This document shows positions 61,198 to 64,000 of a stretch of DNA of 64,000 nt, piece after piece. The first letter of the stretch is position 1, and every line of letters starts with the position of its first letter. The stretch lies in NCBI RefSeq assembly GCF_021245805.1, contig NZ_JAJJNF010000004.1, positions 124,001 through 188,000 on the forward strand, in the 5' to 3' direction. Origin of the DNA: Mangrovimonas futianensis (GTDB lineage Bacteria > Bacteroidota > Bacteroidia > Flavobacteriales > Flavobacteriaceae). Below the pieces are notes generated by a model that ran no database searches, had not been told where the DNA came from, and saw only the letters and a program-made list of their open reading frames with translations. Made by a program: the position numbers and the translations under genes.

Positions 61198-62121
61198 CTA
61201 TTCTTTTAGAAACCTAATATTTCTAGTAAGACCAGAATATTTGGTGCGCTTTACAGCCGATTTTTGAAACACCTTTCTAAACGTTTCCTCTGTGAGCTCT
61301 TCCCAATCGTTTTTATCCATGTTAAGAAGCTCTTTGTTGGGATTAAATAGAGGTTCAGAATGCGGTTTTGAAAATCGATTCCAAGGACAAACGTCCTGAC
61401 ACACATCACAACCAAACATCCATTCATCCATTTTTCCTTTAAACTCTAAAGGCAGATTGTCTTTCAACTCAATGGTTAAATAGGAAATACATTTACTACC
61501 ATCTACAACATAAGGTTGAATTATAGCTTCTGTAGGACAAGCATCAATACACGCTGTACATGTTCCGCAATGGTCCGTAGTGGGTGAGTCATACTCTAAT
61601 TCCAAATCAACAATCAATTCGGCTACAAAATAAAAAGAGCCCGCTTTTTGGGTAAGTAGATTACTATGTTTTCCTATCCATCCCAGACCACTTTTTGCAG
61701 CCCAAGCCTTGTCTAGCACGGGAGCTGAATCTACAAAAGCTCTCCCTTCAATCTCTCCTATCTCGGTCTGCATAAAACCCAATAACTCCTTAAGCTTCTC
61801 TTTAATCACAAAATGATAATCGGTACCATAAGCATATTTAGACAACTTATAGGACCCATCTATTTGCTTTTCTTTAGGATAATAATTCAACAATAGGGAA
61901 ATAACACTTTTAGAGCCTTCAACTAATTTTGTAGGATCCAACCTTTTATCAAAATAGTTTGTCATGTAATGCATTTCTCCATGCATTTGTTGGTTGAGCC
62001 AATTTTCCAACCTTGGAGCTTCATCTTCTAAGAAGCCCGCTTTGGAAATGCCACAGGCCAAAAATCCAAGGCGTTTGGCTTCAGCTTTAATTTGAGCAGT
62101 ATATTTCGATTTTAAATTCAA
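61198..62121 (-). CDS. queG: Epoxyqueuosine reductase QueG
   Basis: A 307-residue cobalamin- and Fe-S-dependent enzyme that reduces epoxyqueuosine to queuosine in tRNA. The first cluster motif CGTCTACIDACPTEAI is near residue 183-200 and the second, CDVCQDVCPWN, near 236-248. The N-terminal AKRLGFLACGIS and LGWIGKHSNLL segments also match. The start is TTG at 62121 (MNLKSKYTAQ), as no suitable ATG is near. Length is typical of flavobacterial QueG. Confidence 0.93.
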   Translation of the reverse strand: MNLKSKYTAQIKAEAKRLGFLACGISKAGFLEDEAPRLENWLNQQMHGEMHYMTNYFDKRLDPTKLVEGSKSVISLLLNYYPKEKQIDGSYKLSKYAYGTDYHFVIKEKLKELLGFMQTEIGEIEGRAFVDSAPVLDKAWAAKSGLGWIGKHSNLLTQKAGSFYFVAELIVDLELEYDSPTTDHCGTCTACIDACPTEAIIQPYVVDGSKCISYLTIELKDNLPLEFKGKMDEWMFGCDVCQDVCPWNRFSKPHSEPLFNPNKELLNMDKNDWEELTEETFRKVFQKSAVKRTKYSGLTRNIRFLKE

Positions 62122-62229
62122 GGGAAATCTCTACAGGTTAGATTATACAACATTATAAAAGTCAACCGCAACTGGCAAATTTTCTTTGCAAACAACTAGA
62201 ATTTTATCATGATTGTGGCTTATAACATA

Positions 62230-62258
62230 AAAAAACCGACAGTTTCCTATCGGTTTTA
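62230..62258 (-). terminator. Intrinsic terminator downstream of the secreted hypothetical
   Basis: On the minus strand AAAACCGATA pairs with TGTCGGTTTT (one mismatch or wobble) and is followed by a T-run. It ends the 62283-62813 transcript before queG. Confidence 0.8.
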
Positions 62259-62282
62259 TAAGTTACATGTGATGAACTTAAA

Positions 62283-62813
62283 CTATAATAGTCTTCCAGA
62301 TGAGTCCACTTTAAGGTTTTTTCTTTTTCCGTCTTTCTCAATTCTTACAAAGTAGGCTTTATCTACATTTTTATCATTAAAGTAATTCACTTTGTAAGTT
62401 GTTTGTGCTAAGGTCCATCCTTGGTATTCTTTTACAATGGCATTACGAACCTCTCTAGGCAGAAAAACATTGTTATGCTTTTCATAAGACTTAATAATGT
62501 TACCTTCATTGTCAAAGGTTGCTAAAACCCGACTGTGATCTCCTCCTTTTTCTTTAAAAAGAACATCCATACTGTCCATCTTTGAATCAAATTCCTCTGA
62601 TTCTTTAATGTCGTATAAAGCCACCTCCCGCTGCAATTGTTTGACATCATAAGAGGTATTCTGATCAAATACCTGTTCAAAATAATTGGTGTTGACAGGT
62701 TTAAAATTGGCTTCCGTCAAATGCACCGCGTAAAAACCTTCTACTTGTGCAATTCCCTGGCTGGTAAAGCTTAAAAACAATAAACTAATACCAATAATTG
62801 ATAGTTTTTTCAT
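62283..62813 (-). CDS. Secreted protein of unknown function, possibly PepSY-like
   Basis: A 176-residue protein with a signal peptide (residues 1-23, ending GIAQ). The C-terminal half (ATFDNEGNIIKSYEKHNN, then FLPREVRNAIVKEY, then AYFVRIEKDGKRKNLKVD) has the rhythm of small PepSY-like or BLIP-like beta domains: a strand, a helix, then two strands. This is a visual resemblance, not a firm assignment. It forms its own transcript with a terminator and lies beside the long gene-free gap. Function unknown. Confidence 0.65.
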   Translation of the reverse strand: MKKLSIIGISLLFLSFTSQGIAQVEGFYAVHLTEANFKPVNTNYFEQVFDQNTSYDVKQLQREVALYDIKESEEFDSKMDSMDVLFKEKGGDHSRVLATFDNEGNIIKSYEKHNNVFLPREVRNAIVKEYQGWTLAQTTYKVNYFNDKNVDKAYFVRIEKDGKRKNLKVDSSGRLL

Positions 62814-63253
62814 AACTGATCGATTTTAAGATTAATGAATAAATCATAACCTAAATTGGTAAGTTCACTTTAGTGAAGGGCTTTAAAGAATTTTCTTTAC
62901 TCGAAATTAATTAGTATTTACTGAGTCTGCTTTTTAGATGGATCAAAGCATTAACTTTTCTCGGCAAATAATTTATTATTGATGGAAAGTGTTTCTAAAA
63001 TTACTTATTAAATCTTTTAAACAGTGTTAATTTTAAATGAATTAAAGTTAATGTTTTGTCAAATTTTTACTTGCTCCAACTCCTTCCTTAGCTTCATAAA
63101 AAAAAGTTTAAATTAAAAAGGTTAGAGTTTTCTTTAGGCAAATTTTAAATAAACCAATGCAACCAAAATTTTCTGATTATGCCATTCATATCTAACAAAT
63201 TCCTTCAATAATTTGAATTGTATTAATTAGTATGACTTTTAGAGAAGAAAATC

Positions 63254-63281
63254 AAAAACCTAAACTACATATTAGGTTTTT
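63254..63281. terminator. Isolated terminator-like hairpin in the intergenic gap
   Basis: A perfect 10-bp stem: AAAAACCTAA (63254-63263) and TTAGGTTTTT (63272-63281) with an 8-base loop. The A-run and T-run at the ends would suit termination on either strand, yet no annotated gene ends here. Confidence 0.55.
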
Positions 63282-63406
63282 AATTGGTCCCTAAGTTAAT
63301 ATTTATCTTCAAAACAGAGTGTTCCTAAAAGACATAATTGTTTTTCTAGAAGACACCATTAGTTTTTATTTTGGGTGTACCTAATTTTCTTTTATAAGTT
63401 GTATCA

Positions 63407-63435
63407 ACAAAAAAAGTCGGAGATTTATCCGACTT
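63407..63435 (-). terminator. Intrinsic terminator of the ScyD/ScyE-like gene
   Basis: On the minus strand AAGTCGG pairs with CCGACTT and is followed by a run of T. It lies about 40 bases after the stop codon at 63477. Confidence 0.85.
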
Positions 63436-63476
63436 TACAAATTCATTCAAACAATTTGTTTAATAGATATTTACGA

Positions 63477-64000
63477 CTATATCCCAAAAGGTGGGCTAGC
63501 AACATTATCTACTGTCCATACCTCCCCTGTAAGTGTAACTATAAAAGCCGTGTTCTGTATAAACTCAAGTGATGTAGGACGATCCAACTCATCGGCGATA
63601 GTGGTTAACGTTCCATCTTCATTAATTCTGACAAGGGCACCTGTCCCTGGTTCGGCAGCATCACCATCAGTCACTCCTATCCATGAACCTTGTGATAAAC
63701 CAAATAAATTTTGACCTCGGCCATATTCAACATCAACAAGCATTGGCGCACCAGAAGCGACATCAATAACTTCTGAAGTATCTGAGATAAATGATACAAT
63801 TTTACCATCTTCTGGAAAATGAGGAACGGGTCCAGTCTGACTCATATACACCGTATTTCCTTTCACTTCTAAACCTGTTGGCACAATATTGTCAAATACC
63901 TTAAATATGGTAATGTCGCCTTCTAGAGTAACCCTATAAACTCTGTTATGATGCCCATCTGTAACTAAAAAACTTCCTTGATAAGTTTCTATAGCAAATT
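63477..64000 (-). CDS. ScyD/ScyE family beta-propeller-like protein, 5' end outside the window
   Basis: The C-terminal 173 codons of a larger gene whose frame stays open to the window edge. A GTG at 63884 lies within it and is not the true start, because the preceding codons read smoothly (SFLVTDGHHNRVYRVT). Repeated beta-propeller-type blades are visible: LVTDGHHNRVYRV, VPTGLEVKGNTVYMSQTGP, GSWIGVTDGDA, GTGALVRINEDGTL and RPTSLEFIQNTAFIVTLTGEVW. This pattern fits the ScyD/ScyE family. It ends GEVWTVDNV...PPFGI. It is probably secreted; function unknown. Confidence 0.75.
   Translation of the reverse strand, partial: FAIETYQGSFLVTDGHHNRVYRVTLEGDITIFKVFDNIVPTGLEVKGNTVYMSQTGPVPHFPEDGKIVSFISDTSEVIDVASGAPMLVDVEYGRGQNLFGLSQGSWIGVTDGDAAEPGTGALVRINEDGTLTTIADELDRPTSLEFIQNTAFIVTLTGEVWTVDNVASPPFGI

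Larger units (their letters stand above)
62814..63476. other. Gene-free intergenic region of about 660 bp
   Basis: A very A+T-rich gap with no convincing coding frame, tRNA or repeat unit. It contains a short palindrome (TTCACT-TT-AGTGAA, 62864-62877) about 50 bases upstream of the secreted hypothetical. It also has a strong isolated hairpin at 63254-63281 and the terminator of the next gene at its right end. Confidence 0.6.

Noticed and set aside
63477..63884. A complete small 135-residue gene at the right end
   Set aside because: The frame continues without a stop to the window edge and codes for the same type of propeller blades, so the visible part is only the 3' end of a longer gene.

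Overview
The window is a 64 kb stretch of low-G+C chromosome from a gliding member of the Flavobacteriaceae (phylum Bacteroidota). The evidence is the gene content: SprA and a PorP/SprF-type protein of the type IX secretion/gliding machinery, a giant surface protein with a C-terminal type B sorting domain, OmpH pairs, glutamate- and proline-rich TonB proteins, and promoters of the Bacteroidota form TTTG-N19-21-TAnnTTTG. Coding density is high. I see no tRNA, rRNA, insertion sequence, prophage or CRISPR array. The genus cannot be decided from this sequence alone.

Layout. 0-3.3 kb: an M20 amidohydrolase and two fold-type-III PLP racemases, overlapping or almost touching. 3.3-6 kb: a small membrane protein, a DUF2797 protein and a GH3-type acyl-adenylate enzyme. 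6.2-11.5 kb (minus): clpX, clpP and tig (proteostasis), a holin-like membrane protein, an alpha/beta hydrolase and pdxJ. 11.6-19.9 kb (plus): a CBS protein coupled to nadK, then an envelope run of a DUF6089 protein, uppS, bamA, two ompH genes and murI. 19.8-23.3 kb (minus): a gamma carbonic anhydrase-like protein and a LytTR/LytS-type regulator pair. 23.5-31.8 kb: a VWA lipoprotein, then (minus) a 2040-residue adhesin-like protein followed by its probable PorP/SprF partner. 32-34.6 kb (plus): Nfu-type protein, dodecin, DUF1304 protein and MscS channel. 34.6-40.9 kb (minus): ABC ATPase, two FtsX-type permeases, HlyD adaptor, TolC and tsaB. 41-46.2 kb (minus): a cytochrome oxidase and copper/heme cluster (cyoE, two subunit III genes, subunit IV, an SCO-like paralogue without cysteines, SCO, DUF420, a CxxC mini membrane protein). 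46.3-50.6 kb (minus): a RemB-like outer-membrane protein, two TonB proteins, VanZ and gcvH. 51-62.8 kb (minus): sprA, ruvA, a malic enzyme, queG and a secreted hypothetical. The window closes with a truncated ScyD/ScyE-like gene after a 660-bp gene-free gap.

Most of the window is conserved core genome. The more unusual items are: (i) the 2040-residue protein, where two copies of a repeat family are AT-rich, seven are GC-rich, and a block of a second repeat family lies between them; (ii) a cysteine-free SCO paralogue directly upstream of a canonical SCO; (iii) three consecutive genes carrying related TonB C-terminal modules, one of them fused to an outer-membrane barrel; (iv) the stand-alone racemase pair with an amidohydrolase; (v) a terminator hairpin that occupies the spacer of the trigger-factor promoter; and (vi) a perfect hairpin in the gene-free gap with no gene to serve. 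I do not see a clear, self-contained new defence or mobile system.
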